Positions 1-8,410 of a stretch of 64,000 nucleotides of DNA are shown here, in pieces. The first letter of the stretch is position 1. Each line of letters begins with the position of its first letter. Below the pieces are notes generated by a model. That model was not told the origin of the DNA. It worked only from the letters and a program-made list of their open reading frames with translations, and made no database searches. The stretch comes from Rhizobium sp. 007 (GTDB taxonomy: Bacteria; Pseudomonadota; Alphaproteobacteria; Rhizobiales; Rhizobiaceae): NCBI RefSeq assembly GCF_015353075.1, contig NZ_CP064188.1, positions 1,984,001 to 2,048,000 on the forward strand, in the 5' to 3' direction. The position numbers were made by a program, and so were the translations under genes.

Positions 1-961
1 CATAAGTCAGCTGACAAGCATTCGGGTATAGCTCGCGAAGACGCTTCATCGGATCGATCAGCGGCGCATCATCCGTCAGCACTGCCTTGATGAAATCGGT
101 CGATGGTTCCCCGTGCAGCAGGTCAGCGAACTTGCCGCGCAAGACCCTAACGCCCCGCGTAGGCGCGAATGGGAGTGCGGTGATCGCTTCCCTGCCCTGT
201 TCATCGAGATCGACGAGGCTCATCGACTTTACGCTTCCAGCCTCGTCAAAACCGAAAGCCAGCGGCGCACCGGCATAGCGGATGTGCGGCATGCCAACCG
301 AATGCGGCAGATGCAGGTGACCAAGCGCCACGTAGTGGGCGCCATCGAACATGTCGTGGCGAACCGTCTCAATGCCACCGACCCGCGCCAGCGGCCGCTC
401 TCCTTCACTCGAACTGCCGCCCTCTACAAAGGCGTGGGCAACCACGACCCAGCGCGCTCCTTCCGGAACATGCCGCCGCGCCGCAGTGACCTGAGCCCGA
501 ATGACATGTTCGGGCATTGCGATCGTCTCATCGCCGAAGCAGTCACGTGCGGCGAATTCGTAGCCGTATGGCAGGGCGGAAATGGCAACCGGACCAGCTG
601 CGTCATGCAGGATCAGAGGTGTTTCGTCCGCCAAGAGCGGTCCGCGGATCAATGCTCGCCGTACGTCCGTCAGGACTGACATGGCGCCGATCCTGTCACC
701 AGAATCATGATTGCCGGCAATCATGACCACGGCCGCTTCCGTCTCTCGCGCCACTCGGCCGAGAAAGTCATTGAATTGCCGCACCGAGGTTGCGGGAGGA
801 GATGCGCGATCGAAAATGTCGCCGGCGATTATGAAGACATCGGGTCGGTGCGTGTTTATCGCTTGCAGGATCTGGTCGAGGATCGCCGCATGGTCATCCT
901 CAAGCGACATGCCATGGAACTGACGCCCGAGATGCAAGTCCGCAGTGTGAAGCAGTCGCAT
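1..961 (-). CDS. sbcD: SbcD, exonuclease SbcCD subunit D (3' end beyond the window)
   Basis: Metallophosphoesterase subunit of the cytoplasmic SbcCD (Mre11/Rad50-type) nuclease, which opens DNA hairpins and trims blocked ends. The gene starts at an ATG at 961 and reads leftwards off the window, so 320 residues are visible. The phosphoesterase metal motifs are intact and in order: Asp8 and His10 in ADLHLG, GDIFD (47-51), GNHD (83-86), His176, and GHLH (214-217). The visible C-terminal part ends in DPMKRLRELYPNA, which I associate with this family. Its usual ATPase partner sbcC would be expected just left of base 1. It is divergent from the WYL regulator at 1038. Family call is strong; any link to that regulator is inference. 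Confidence 0.93.
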   Translation of the reverse strand, partial: MRLLHTADLHLGRQFHGMSLEDDHAAILDQILQAINTHRPDVFIIAGDIFDRASPPATSVRQFNDFLGRVARETEAAVVMIAGNHDSGDRIGAMSVLTDVRRALIRGPLLADETPLILHDAAGPVAISALPYGYEFAARDCFGDETIAMPEHVIRAQVTAARRHVPEGARWVVVAHAFVEGGSSSEGERPLARVGGIETVRHDMFDGAHYVALGHLHLPHSVGMPHIRYAGAPLAFGFDEAGSVKSMSLVDLDEQGREAITALPFAPTRGVRVLRGKFADLLHGEPSTDFIKAVLTDDAPLIDPMKRLRELYPNACQLTY

Positions 962-1037
962 GAGTAGATCCGTCTATTTTTTACATGTATAATTTTTAGA
1001 TGGACAGTCGCTCGCGAGTCAAGCTACTTTTCCCGCT
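962..1037. promoter_or_regulatory. Divergent promoter region between sbcD and the WYL regulator
   Basis: This 76-bp gap must hold both promoters. A consensus -10 box TATAAT reads rightwards at 988-993, about 45 bp before the WYL gene ATG; no good -35 is visible, which fits a regulated promoter. The 8-bp palindrome CTCGCGAG at 1011-1018 lies between that box and the ATG and could be an operator. No strong ribosome-binding site precedes the ATG at 1038. Confidence 0.45.
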
Positions 1038-1871
1038 ATGGAATTCGACGACCTGAAACATGCTCAGCGCGAGCGACTGATCTTTCTCGATCAGTGTCTG
1101 ACGTGGCGTGGCATGGCCAACCGGCGCGATCTGATCGACCGCTTTGACATCTCTACCGCTCAGGCAGCCCTCGACTTCCGCCTTTATCTTGAGCGCGCCA
1201 GGCATACGCCTCCCACCTACGATCCTGTGCGGAAGGCATATCTGGCAGCCCTCGACCACAAGCCTCTTGTCCCTTCCACATTGAACGAGGCTTTTGCGGC
1301 CGTGCTGGCTGAAAGCAACCTGCCCCTCTCTGTCGCCCTACCCCAGCCGGAACGTCGCGCTGATGCTTCTGTGGTGTCGCGTCTTTATCAAGCGATGAGG
1401 AACAGGTGGGCGATTCACGTCCAGTATACGTCGATGACGTCTGGTGCGGATGCCGGACAATGGATTGTCCCCACACATTTCGTGTCAGACGGCGAAAAAG
1501 TTCACGTGAGAGCCTTCAGCTTCAAGCATGAGGCGTATCGAACCTATCTGCCCATTCGCGTCAGCACCGGCAGTAGTTTTCAGACGCGTGCGCCGCCAGA
1601 GCAATTCCCCGACGACACGGATTGGAACACGCGGGCAAGGATATGGCTCGGGCCAAAAACCGGCCTCACACCGGAGCAGGCGGCCGTCGTGCGGACCGAA
1701 TACGGCTTCGAAGGTGAATTGCTCTGCGTCGAGACACGAAAAGCTCTCGAATTCTTTCTCGATCGCCGATGGGGTCTGGACCAGGAAGACGCCCGACTCG
1801 AGCGGGTAAGGACGGAGTACGATGACGACCTGGAGAAGACCACCGGGCGCCGGTCAGTCACGATCGGCTGA
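1038..1871 (+). CDS. WYL-domain transcriptional regulator (BrxR/CapW-like)
   Basis: Predicted cytoplasmic DNA-binding regulator of 277 residues. The N-terminal ~95 residues look like a winged helix (AQRERLIFLDQCLTWRG followed by DLIDRFDISTAQAALDF). A WYL domain follows at about 115-195, with the characteristic core VHVRAFSFKHEAYRTYLPIRV split over two strands. The C-terminal ~75 residues correspond to the WCX extension. Length and order match the BrxR/CapW class, which represses phage-defence loci, but WYL regulators also serve DNA-repair genes. Its only close neighbour is the divergent sbcD; downstream it converges on the kinase gene at 2083. No defence gene is visible in the window. Which genes it controls is unknown. 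Confidence 0.75.
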   Translation: MEFDDLKHAQRERLIFLDQCLTWRGMANRRDLIDRFDISTAQAALDFRLYLERARHTPPTYDPVRKAYLAALDHKPLVPSTLNEAFAAVLAESNLPLSVALPQPERRADASVVSRLYQAMRNRWAIHVQYTSMTSGADAGQWIVPTHFVSDGEKVHVRAFSFKHEAYRTYLPIRVSTGSSFQTRAPPEQFPDDTDWNTRARIWLGPKTGLTPEQAAVVRTEYGFEGELLCVETRKALEFFLDRRWGLDQEDARLERVRTEYDDDLEKTTGRRSVTIG

Positions 1872-2082
1872 CCGACTGGATGCGACCGAACGACCATATA
1901 GGCGATCGCGCTCAAGCGTTGTGTTCATTTATCCTGCACGTTGCGGCCCTTCGAGCAGGCGCCTCGATCGGCACATGCATTCTCGAGCACTGAGGCAGCG
2001 CAGACCGACCGGTCCGCGGTATTCCGGGGGCGACAAGTTGATCTCGGTTACATCTCGGAACGGCCAGGATGGTAGGATCATG

Positions 2083-3375
2083 TCAGCCTCTGTCGGGATC
2101 GATCATATCCAGGAGGCGGGAAACTGCATCCTCGCCTGCCACTGGCTCGCTGCCGGCCATCACCGCGACGGAAAAGCCGATGAGCGAGGAAACGGGGTTA
2201 TGGGTCGTGGCGCCGGCCCGCAGGTTCATCACCAACGTCGGGCAGAGGAAAAGGCCCAGCCGGATGACCCGGCGCCAGTCGGCCGGAAGCATGCCCCGCG
2301 CCTTCAGTTCGCCAAGCAGGGGACGCCAAAGAGCTTCGGCCTTTACGTCCAGAAGGGAGCGTCGGACCGGGCTCGGCTCGAAATCGGTCGTGACCCGCAG
2401 CAGATCGCCGTCAAGCACCACGCTGGCCTTGTGGTGATGGGCTGCCATGGCAGGATCATAGAGCCACAGCGGATGGGCGAGGATATTGTGGAAGGTCGTC
2501 TTCACCTCGGCGAGCAGCGTTGGAATGTTCTCGCCGGCGAATGCGGGGTCGAAGAAGGACAAACGCGCCTCCCCGTCGTGCTCCTCGTACCAGACATTCG
2601 CGTTATGGGCATCGCCATGTGCAGTAACACCGCCCGCATCCGCCAGCCGCGACGGGTCGAGCCGCTCGTGCGCTGCATGGAAGAGGGCACCGATGCTGTC
2701 CCGGTATTCGATGCCGTTGACCGAAATGCGGCAGCGTGAAAACGTCTCCCAGTCGAGCGTCAAGTTGGGAAAGACGAAGTCCTTGCCGACATAAAAGCTC
2801 GCCATGCGCCCGCCCGGATAGGTGCCGGCGGGCGGATCGATCAGCCGCTCGGAGAATAGCCGGTGGATCGGCTCGGCCGCAACCTCATCGGCGCTCACCG
2901 GATGGAGCGTGTCGAGATAGACCCTCAACACGGCTTCGTTTAGCCTGCGTTCGGCGTCCACAGCCCTTTTCCGCGCCGCGGCATCATCCTTCAGGTCCAG
3001 CGTCCGCAGCACATCGGAGAAGCGCGGATCGGTCCGACGGCGATAGACGAGGATCTGATCCCCCGGAAGCGCCGACATCAGCAGAGGCTGGTCCACCGGC
3101 AAGCCAGCCCGAGCCAAGATGTCGGCGCGGTAATATTCGCCGCTCATGGCCTCCTCGCCCTCTTCCTGGTGGAACTTGAAGAAGAATGCACCATCGGCGG
3201 TCTCGAAGAAGCCGTTGAGCGAATTGAGGCTGTACTGATCGTGATTGATCACGACATTCTTCGGCTCGATCTCGAAAAGGTCGCGCAGCAGTTCGGCCAG
3301 CAATCGTTCCGCCTTGTGGTCCCCGGCTTTGGCTATCTTCCTGATTTCCGCGGTGCGGCTCATGGTCTGGCTCAT
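2083..3375 (-). CDS. APH-fold (aminoglycoside/choline-kinase-like) phosphotransferase
   Basis: Predicted small-molecule kinase of 430 residues, last gene of the leftward HpsN-type cluster. The APH catalytic signature HGDAHNANVWY is present at about two thirds of the length, followed by the metal-binding Asp in SFFDPAFAG. An N-terminal nucleotide-lobe-like segment (FFETADGAFFFKFHQEEGEEAM) supports the fold. I chose the ATG at 3375 because GGAAGA precedes it; the reading frame stays open further upstream but overlaps the GntR gene. It follows the regulator by 43 bp, so it is probably in the same operon. No substrate can be read from sequence. Phosphorylation of the imported compound or an intermediate is inference; no resistance role is indicated by context. 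Confidence 0.7.
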   Translation of the reverse strand: MSQTMSRTAEIRKIAKAGDHKAERLLAELLRDLFEIEPKNVVINHDQYSLNSLNGFFETADGAFFFKFHQEEGEEAMSGEYYRADILARAGLPVDQPLLMSALPGDQILVYRRRTDPRFSDVLRTLDLKDDAAARKRAVDAERRLNEAVLRVYLDTLHPVSADEVAAEPIHRLFSERLIDPPAGTYPGGRMASFYVGKDFVFPNLTLDWETFSRCRISVNGIEYRDSIGALFHAAHERLDPSRLADAGGVTAHGDAHNANVWYEEHDGEARLSFFDPAFAGENIPTLLAEVKTTFHNILAHPLWLYDPAMAAHHHKASVVLDGDLLRVTTDFEPSPVRRSLLDVKAEALWRPLLGELKARGMLPADWRRVIRLGLFLCPTLVMNLRAGATTHNPVSSLIGFSVAVMAGSEPVAGEDAVSRLLDMIDPDRG

Positions 3376-3418
3376 GACATTCTTCCGGATGGGTCGTTCT
3401 AAGTATGGGGATCGGCGG

Positions 3419-4150
3419 TCACTTGCCGCCGTGCAGATAGCGGCTGCCGAGCGAATAGCGGCTGCCGACATAGGTGAACGTGTTGACGGTAGCGACGACC
3501 GGCCCGGTCCAGGTCTTGCGATGCAGAACCAGGCAGCAGTCGGCGGGACGAATGTGCAGCAGGCGCGCCTGATTCTCGCCGGCCGGCAGGGCACTGATGA
3601 GATGCTCCACCTCGGTCAGCGGGGTGGCGTTCTGCAGGTAGTCATAGGTGGCGAGGGTGCTGAAATCCTGGTCGATATAGCCGGAAACGAGGTCGGGATT
3701 GATATAGCGTTCCTCGAGTTGGACCGGCAGGTCGTTCTCGAAATGGATCACGACCGAATGGTCGACGGGTTTCACGGTTTCGAACTCGAAGGCGAGCAGA
3801 AGCTCGGCTTCCGGTCGTTCGATACGCTCGAGCACGACCACCTCGGCCCGGTGCCGGCTGCCGCGCGCCTTGATCTCGGTGATGATGTTGCTGATCTCGA
3901 TCAGCGTCGATTGCGGCCTGGGCGGAGCGATGAAGGTGCCGACGCCCTGGATGCGGCGCAGATGCCCCTCGGAGGTGAGTTCGCGCAGCGCCCGGTGGAC
4001 GGTCATGCGGGAGACGCCCAGCGTCGAGACGAGTTCGTTCTCCGACGGAAGGCGGCTGTTGCGGGCCCATTTGCCGCTGCCAATATTGCCGAGGACAAAT
4101 GCCTTCACCTTCTCGTAAAGCGGCGATGCGGAATCTGAAAGTGCATTCAT
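3419..4150 (-). CDS. GntR-family regulator, HutC (UTRA) subfamily
   Basis: Repressor-type regulator of 243 residues. The N-terminal winged helix (about 10-75) contains LPSENELVSTLGVSRMTVHRAL and ends with the wing RRIQGVGTFIA. The remainder (about 95-235) is a UTRA ligand domain, with the typical HFENDLPVQLEERYINP segment. HutC-type proteins usually bind a TGT-ACA type palindrome and sense a metabolite of the pathway they control. It sits inside the putative sulfonate cluster, between the kinase and the zinc dehydrogenase, and the candidate operators at 10793 and 11803 have the expected form. That it controls these two promoters is inference. Confidence 0.88.
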   Translation of the reverse strand: MNALSDSASPLYEKVKAFVLGNIGSGKWARNSRLPSENELVSTLGVSRMTVHRALRELTSEGHLRRIQGVGTFIAPPRPQSTLIEISNIITEIKARGSRHRAEVVVLERIERPEAELLLAFEFETVKPVDHSVVIHFENDLPVQLEERYINPDLVSGYIDQDFSTLATYDYLQNATPLTEVEHLISALPAGENQARLLHIRPADCCLVLHRKTWTGPVVATVNTFTYVGSRYSLGSRYLHGGK

Positions 4151-4211
4151 GGTTCACTGCCTCCACCGCCGCCTTGACAGGCTGGCATCCGGAATCATGT
4201 GACGGACCGGA

Positions 4212-5225
4212 CTAGCCCGCCACCTCGATGATCGTCTTCAGGGCCTTGCCCTCGCCCCGCAACAGCTGTTCGTAAGCCTCGGGCACGTCGTCGAGCGCCG
4301 GCAGCACTTCGATGAAGCGTTGAAGCGCGGGCGCGAGCTCGACGAGCAGCCCGACGGCCTCGGGCAGCTCGCCGGCGAAGGCATGGCTGCCGATGAGCGA
4401 TATCTCCCGCTCGACTAGGATGTTCGGGTCGAAGTCGAGCTTGCCGTGGCCGATGCCGACGAGCGCAAGCGCTCCACCGCTCGACATGATGTCAAGCGCC
4501 AGTTTAATCGCCTGGATGCTGCCGGTGGCATCGAGGGCATGACGCAGCCGTCCGCCGGAAAGTGCTGCTTCGATCTCCGCCTTGTCAAGAGAAACGACCG
4601 TGCCGCCGGTCACCTCGGCAACGAGAGCCGACCTTTCAGCATTGAGATCGGCCAGCAGCAGCGGGCCGTCATGCAGCCGGCAGAGAAGAAGGGCGCTCAA
4701 CCCGCCGATCGTGCCGCAACCGATCACGAGAACCGGTTCCCCGGCCGGGACGGCGAGACGACGCACGGCGTGCAGCGCTACTGCCAGCGGCTCGGCCATG
4801 GCGGCGATATGCGGCGAAAGCTGCGGATCGTGACGGACGACCAGCCGGGCTGGTAGTTGCACCGCCTCGGCAAAGCCGCCGTCGCAGACCTCGCCCACGA
4901 AGCCGAGCGTCTCGCAGACGTTGCTGCGGCCGCTCATACAGGCTGGGCAGGTGCCGCACCACATGCGCGAATCCGCGGAGACGACATCCCCAACCGCAAC
5001 ATGGTTGACGCCTTCTCCGACAGCCGTCACGCGGCCGCAGAATTCATGCCCCGCCGTGGAGGGACGACGCGAGATCCACTGACCGGTGCGGTAGTTGTGA
5101 AGGTCGGAGCCGCAGATACCGGCGGCCCTGATCCGGAGATTGACGAAGCCCGGTGGCGGGGCCGATGGCTCGGCCACTTCCTCCACCCGCAGGACCTTGG
5201 CATCGTAAAGCCGCACGGCCTTCAT
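4212..5225 (-). CDS. hpsP: Zinc-dependent medium-chain alcohol dehydrogenase, HpsP-like
   Basis: NAD(P)-dependent zinc alcohol dehydrogenase of 337 residues, cytoplasmic. Catalytic zinc ligands Cys38 (GICGSD) and His60-Glu61 are present, as are the four structural-zinc cysteines 90, 93, 96 and 104 (CGTCPACMSGRSNVC). The Rossmann segment reads VIGCGTIGG. It is closest in type to threonine/sorbitol dehydrogenases. Its stop is 2 bp from the HisD-like gene ATG side of the operon, so the two are co-transcribed. Together with the HisD-like protein and the SDR at 11005 it reproduces the HpsN/HpsO/HpsP trio, where HpsO and HpsP interconvert DHPS enantiomers. The symbol is assigned by context and is not certain. 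Confidence 0.72.
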   Translation of the reverse strand: MKAVRLYDAKVLRVEEVAEPSAPPPGFVNLRIRAAGICGSDLHNYRTGQWISRRPSTAGHEFCGRVTAVGEGVNHVAVGDVVSADSRMWCGTCPACMSGRSNVCETLGFVGEVCDGGFAEAVQLPARLVVRHDPQLSPHIAAMAEPLAVALHAVRRLAVPAGEPVLVIGCGTIGGLSALLLCRLHDGPLLLADLNAERSALVAEVTGGTVVSLDKAEIEAALSGGRLRHALDATGSIQAIKLALDIMSSGGALALVGIGHGKLDFDPNILVEREISLIGSHAFAGELPEAVGLLVELAPALQRFIEVLPALDDVPEAYEQLLRGEGKALKTIIEVAG

Positions 5226-5227
5226 GT

Positions 5228-6556
5228 TCAGGCGCCCTTCTTCAGGTAAGCATCGCGCACCGGCGAGACGGCCAGAGCGTGCGAAGAGAAGCCCTCGTAG
5301 ATTGCCAGATTGTGCGAGTGCCGGGCAAATTCCGGATAGGCGGATGCCGTTACAAAGCCGACGGAGCTACGCTTGACGAAATCCGCAACCGACAGCGGGC
5401 CGAAGGTGCGCGCCCAGCGGCTGGTTGGCAGCACGGCATTTGGGCCGAGGGAGAAATTGGCGATGCTGACCGGCGTATGGGTGCCCATCAGGATTTCGGA
5501 AGCCTCGGTGATATGGCCGAGATGGATAAATGGCTCTTCCGACAGAAGTTCCAGATGCTCAGGCGCATAGGCGTTGACGAACTCGTAGCTCTCCTCGATC
5601 GAGGAGGTGAGCACTACGCCGCCCGTCTTGCCGGTGAGCACGGCCTTGGAGAAAGCGACGCGCTGCTCGGTCATCTTCGTCCAGTGCTCGGGAAGCGCTG
5701 CGAGCGCCTCTTCGGCGACCCGGCGGCTGTGGGTGACGAGATAGGCCGACGAATCCGCGCCGTGTTCCGCCTCAATCAAAAGGTCGAGTGCGGCAAGTCC
5801 ACCATGGACCGTATCGTCGGCAAGGATCATCACCTCGGACGGGCCCGCCGGAAGGCCGGTATCGATGACGCCGGAGAGCGAGCGCTTGGCAGCGACAACC
5901 CAAGGGCTGCCGGGGCCGACGATCTTCAGCGCCGGCTTGACGGTTTCGGTTCCGTAGGCAACCGCCGCTACGGCCTGGGCACCGCCGACCTTGTAGACGG
6001 TCTCGACGCCGGCAAGTCGTGCTGCAACGAGGGTTGCGCCATCGACGGAGCCGTCCGGCGCGGGTGGTGTGACGATGGCGAGGTTCGGGACGCCTGCAAC
6101 CGCGGCCGGAACCGAAGTCATCATCGTCACCGACGGGAAGGAACCCTTGCCACGCGGCACGTAGAGCGCGACCGACTGGATGGGCGTAAAGCGGTCGCCG
6201 GCAAAGGCTCCGGGACGGATTTCCTTCAGCCACATGGCTTCCGGCTTCTGCTCCTCATGGAACTTGCGGATATTGTCGATGCCGAACTTTATGGACTCGA
6301 TGACGCTCGCATCGACCAGCTTGAAGGCCGCATCGAACTCCGCCTCGGTGACCTTGAGATTGGCCTCGGTGATATCCGCCTTGTCGAATTCGCGGCCGAA
6401 CCGGGCAAGCGCCTTGTCACCCTCTGTGCGAACGGCTTCGAGGATCGGCGCGACCTTTTCGACGAAGCTCGAGATGTCGGTTTCCGAGCGGCGCAGCAGC
6501 GCCGCCTTTTCCTCGACGTTTAGCTTGGAATAATCGTAGAAAGACACGTTGGTCAT
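5228..6556 (-). CDS. hpsN: HisD-family dehydrogenase, HpsN-like (sulfopropanediol 3-dehydrogenase candidate)
   Basis: NAD-dependent dehydrogenase of 442 residues in the histidinol dehydrogenase family. Family landmarks are clear: [42 protein letters not shown] with the zinc-side His, [10 protein letters not shown], and the C-terminal [10 protein letters not shown] with its His. Where E. coli HisD has GDYCAGTNH, this protein has ANFSLGPNA, so the zinc-ligand Asp is Asn. No his genes are nearby; instead there is an importer and two other dehydrogenases. This fits HpsN, which oxidises DHPS to sulfolactate, better than histidine synthesis. The ATG at 6556 begins MTNVSFYDY; upstream in-frame codons overlap the permease gene. 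Confidence 0.75.
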   Translation of the reverse strand: MTNVSFYDYSKLNVEEKAALLRRSETDISSFVEKVAPILEAVRTEGDKALARFGREFDKADITEANLKVTEAEFDAAFKLVDASVIESIKFGIDNIRKFHEEQKPEAMWLKEIRPGAFAGDRFTPIQSVALYVPRGKGSFPSVTMMTSVPAAVAGVPNLAIVTPPAPDGSVDGATLVAARLAGVETVYKVGGAQAVAAVAYGTETVKPALKIVGPGSPWVVAAKRSLSGVIDTGLPAGPSEVMILADDTVHGGLAALDLLIEAEHGADSSAYLVTHSRRVAEEALAALPEHWTKMTEQRVAFSKAVLTGKTGGVVLTSSIEESYEFVNAYAPEHLELLSEEPFIHLGHITEASEILMGTHTPVSIANFSLGPNAVLPTSRWARTFGPLSVADFVKRSSVGFVTASAYPEFARHSHNLAIYEGFSSHALAVSPVRDAYLKKGA

Positions 6557-6599
6557 CGTCTTGTCCTTGATGTCTGGCCGGCCGCGGGGGCCGAAGAGG

Positions 6600-7400
6600 T
6601 CATTTCGATTTGAGGAAGATGTCGAGACCGACCAGGCGGTCGAGCAACGCGATCGCAAGTCCGGCGCAGGCGATGAATACCACCGAGATGGCAGCCAAAT
6701 CGGGCGTGATGATCGAGCGGATGGAATTGTAGATCTGCACCGGCAGCGTCACACTTCGGGCATCGACGAGCAGCAGGCTGACCAGGAACTCGTTGAGCGC
6801 GAGGATGAACATCAGCAGCGACCCGGTGATCACGCCCGGCAGCACTGCTGGAAGGGTAATGTAGAGGAAGCGCTGCAGCGGCGGGGCCCCGCAATTGGCC
6901 GCTGCCAGCTCGAGATCCGGCGACAGGTTGCTGGCACTCGCCGTTACGGCCCAGATCATGAAGGGCAGGTTGATGACGCAGCACGCAATACCCACCGGCC
7001 ACAGCCTGCCTAGGACGTTCATCTGTCCGAAGACGAGCATCATGCCGATGCCGGAGCCGATCAGCGGAATGGTGAAGGGCAGCAGTAGGTAGATCTGGAT
7101 GGAGCGAGCAAACCGTACCTGGTACTTCGCGAGTGCGATGCCGGCGAGCGTGCCGACGGGGATGGCGGTCACCGTGCATATCGCGGCGACGATCAGCGAA
7201 CGCACGAAGGCCTGCCGGAGATCACTCGCTTGCGCGATTGCGCCATACCATTTCAGCGACAATCCGTCCGGTGGGAAGGTGATGATGTTTCCGGCCGTGA
7301 AGGAGGCCCCGAGCACCACAATAGTGGGCGCTGAAAGCATGACGAGCGCAGTTGCGACGAATGCCCAGATGACGATGAACTTGCTTCGGCTGCCGGTCAT
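6600..7400 (-). CDS. ABC importer inner-membrane permease, PotC-like
   Basis: Integral membrane permease of 266 residues with about six hydrophobic segments; the first is near residues 10-30 (WAFVATALVMLSAPTIVVL). The cytoplasmic coupling loop reads ELAAANCGAPPLQRFLYITLP, equivalent to the EAA motif that contacts the ATPase. Size and motif match PotC of the spermidine/putrescine type. It overlaps the PotB-like gene by 4 bp, so translation is coupled. It belongs to the importer at 6600-10693 and should form the translocation channel with the permease at 7397. Substrate is unknown from sequence; DHPS or a related polar compound is inferred from the dehydrogenases that follow it. Confidence 0.9.
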   Translation of the reverse strand: MTGSRSKFIVIWAFVATALVMLSAPTIVVLGASFTAGNIITFPPDGLSLKWYGAIAQASDLRQAFVRSLIVAAICTVTAIPVGTLAGIALAKYQVRFARSIQIYLLLPFTIPLIGSGIGMMLVFGQMNVLGRLWPVGIACCVINLPFMIWAVTASASNLSPDLELAAANCGAPPLQRFLYITLPAVLPGVITGSLLMFILALNEFLVSLLLVDARSVTLPVQIYNSIRSIITPDLAAISVVFIACAGLAIALLDRLVGLDIFLKSK

Positions 7401-8341
7401 TTGCGGTCTCCCCCGATGGCGAGCGTGCCCGCGCCGAAGAGCATGAACACGACGCCGACGAGGATGGAGCCCACCGCGACAAGCATAAGCGACAGCGTCG
7501 CCCCTAGACCCTGGTCGGAGGTGCGGAAGAACTGGTCGTAGATCGCGTTGGCGATGAAGTCCTGCGTGCCGCCGCCGAGGATGGCGGGAATGGCAAAATC
7601 GGTGAGGGAAAGCGTGACGACCACGAGCCCCGCGCCGACGAGCCCTGGCCGGGAGAGCGGCAGGACGATATGGCGGAAGGTGCGAACCCAGTCGGCGCCG
7701 AGGGAGGCCGCCGCCGCCTCGAGCTCACTCGGGATCGCGGTCAGAGCAGGCGCCAGCATCAGGACGGCGAAGGGCAGCATGTATTGCACAAGGCCGAACA
7801 GAACTGCAGGGTAGTTGTAGAGCAGTCGCATAGGCGGCACACCGACGAGACCGAGCGCCTCGTTGACCATTCCCTGGTTGCCGAGAATGATGAGCCAGCC
7901 ATAGGCGCGCACCACCTGGCCGATGAAGAAGGGCAAGAAGAGCGCCACGAGTAGGAACCTGCGAAGCGCCGACGACGGCGTGCGCACCATCAGGTAGGCG
8001 TATGGGAAGGCGAACAGCAGCGTGATTGCCGTGACAATCACCGCGCCCATGAGGCTGCGACCGGCCACCGTCGCGAAGAATTTCTCCGTCAGAACGCGCT
8101 GGTAGTTGGCGAGCGTGTAGTTCTCCGACATTAGGAAGGTATTGGTATCGAGTGTTCTCAGGCTCGTGTCGCCGATCTGGACGAGACCGAGCACGAGCAG
8201 CCCCACGAGCACAACCGCCGGCATCAACAAGAGATAAGGCAGGCCTCGCCGGAAACTCGATGGCCAGACGATGGCCGCAAGGCCTTCAAGCACATCCATG
8301 ACGCGCCATGTCAGAGGATATGCGGCACGGGGAGCGCGCAT
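7397..8341 (-). CDS. ABC importer inner-membrane permease, PotB-like
   Basis: Integral membrane permease of 314 residues with about six transmembrane segments, for example LPYLLLMPAVVLVGLLVLGL near 35-54. The EAA coupling loop is well preserved (EAAAASLGADWVRTFRHIVLP). It pairs with the overlapping PotC-like gene to form the heterodimeric channel. The N-terminal extension before the first membrane helix is about 30 residues, normal for this group. It is the third gene of the importer operon, 69 bp after the binding-protein gene. No alternative function is likely. Confidence 0.9.
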   Translation of the reverse strand: MRAPRAAYPLTWRVMDVLEGLAAIVWPSSFRRGLPYLLLMPAVVLVGLLVLGLVQIGDTSLRTLDTNTFLMSENYTLANYQRVLTEKFFATVAGRSLMGAVIVTAITLLFAFPYAYLMVRTPSSALRRFLLVALFLPFFIGQVVRAYGWLIILGNQGMVNEALGLVGVPPMRLLYNYPAVLFGLVQYMLPFAVLMLAPALTAIPSELEAAAASLGADWVRTFRHIVLPLSRPGLVGAGLVVVTLSLTDFAIPAILGGGTQDFIANAIYDQFFRTSDQGLGATLSLMLVAVGSILVGVVFMLFGAGTLAIGGDRK

Positions 8342-8410
8342 GATACCGATCCTGTTTCACGAAAGAAGGAGTGCCCGCCGCCAGAGGGGACGCGGCGGGC
8401 CGACAAGGCT

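Noticed and set aside
1822..2739. Rightward open frame of about 305 codons opposite the kinase gene
   Set aside because: It has no recognisable motif, no ribosome-binding site, and is antisense to a gene with a clear APH catalytic loop; high GC makes such frames common.
5228..6556. True histidinol dehydrogenase for histidine biosynthesis
   Set aside because: No other his genes nearby, a changed zinc-ligand segment, and an importer/dehydrogenase context.
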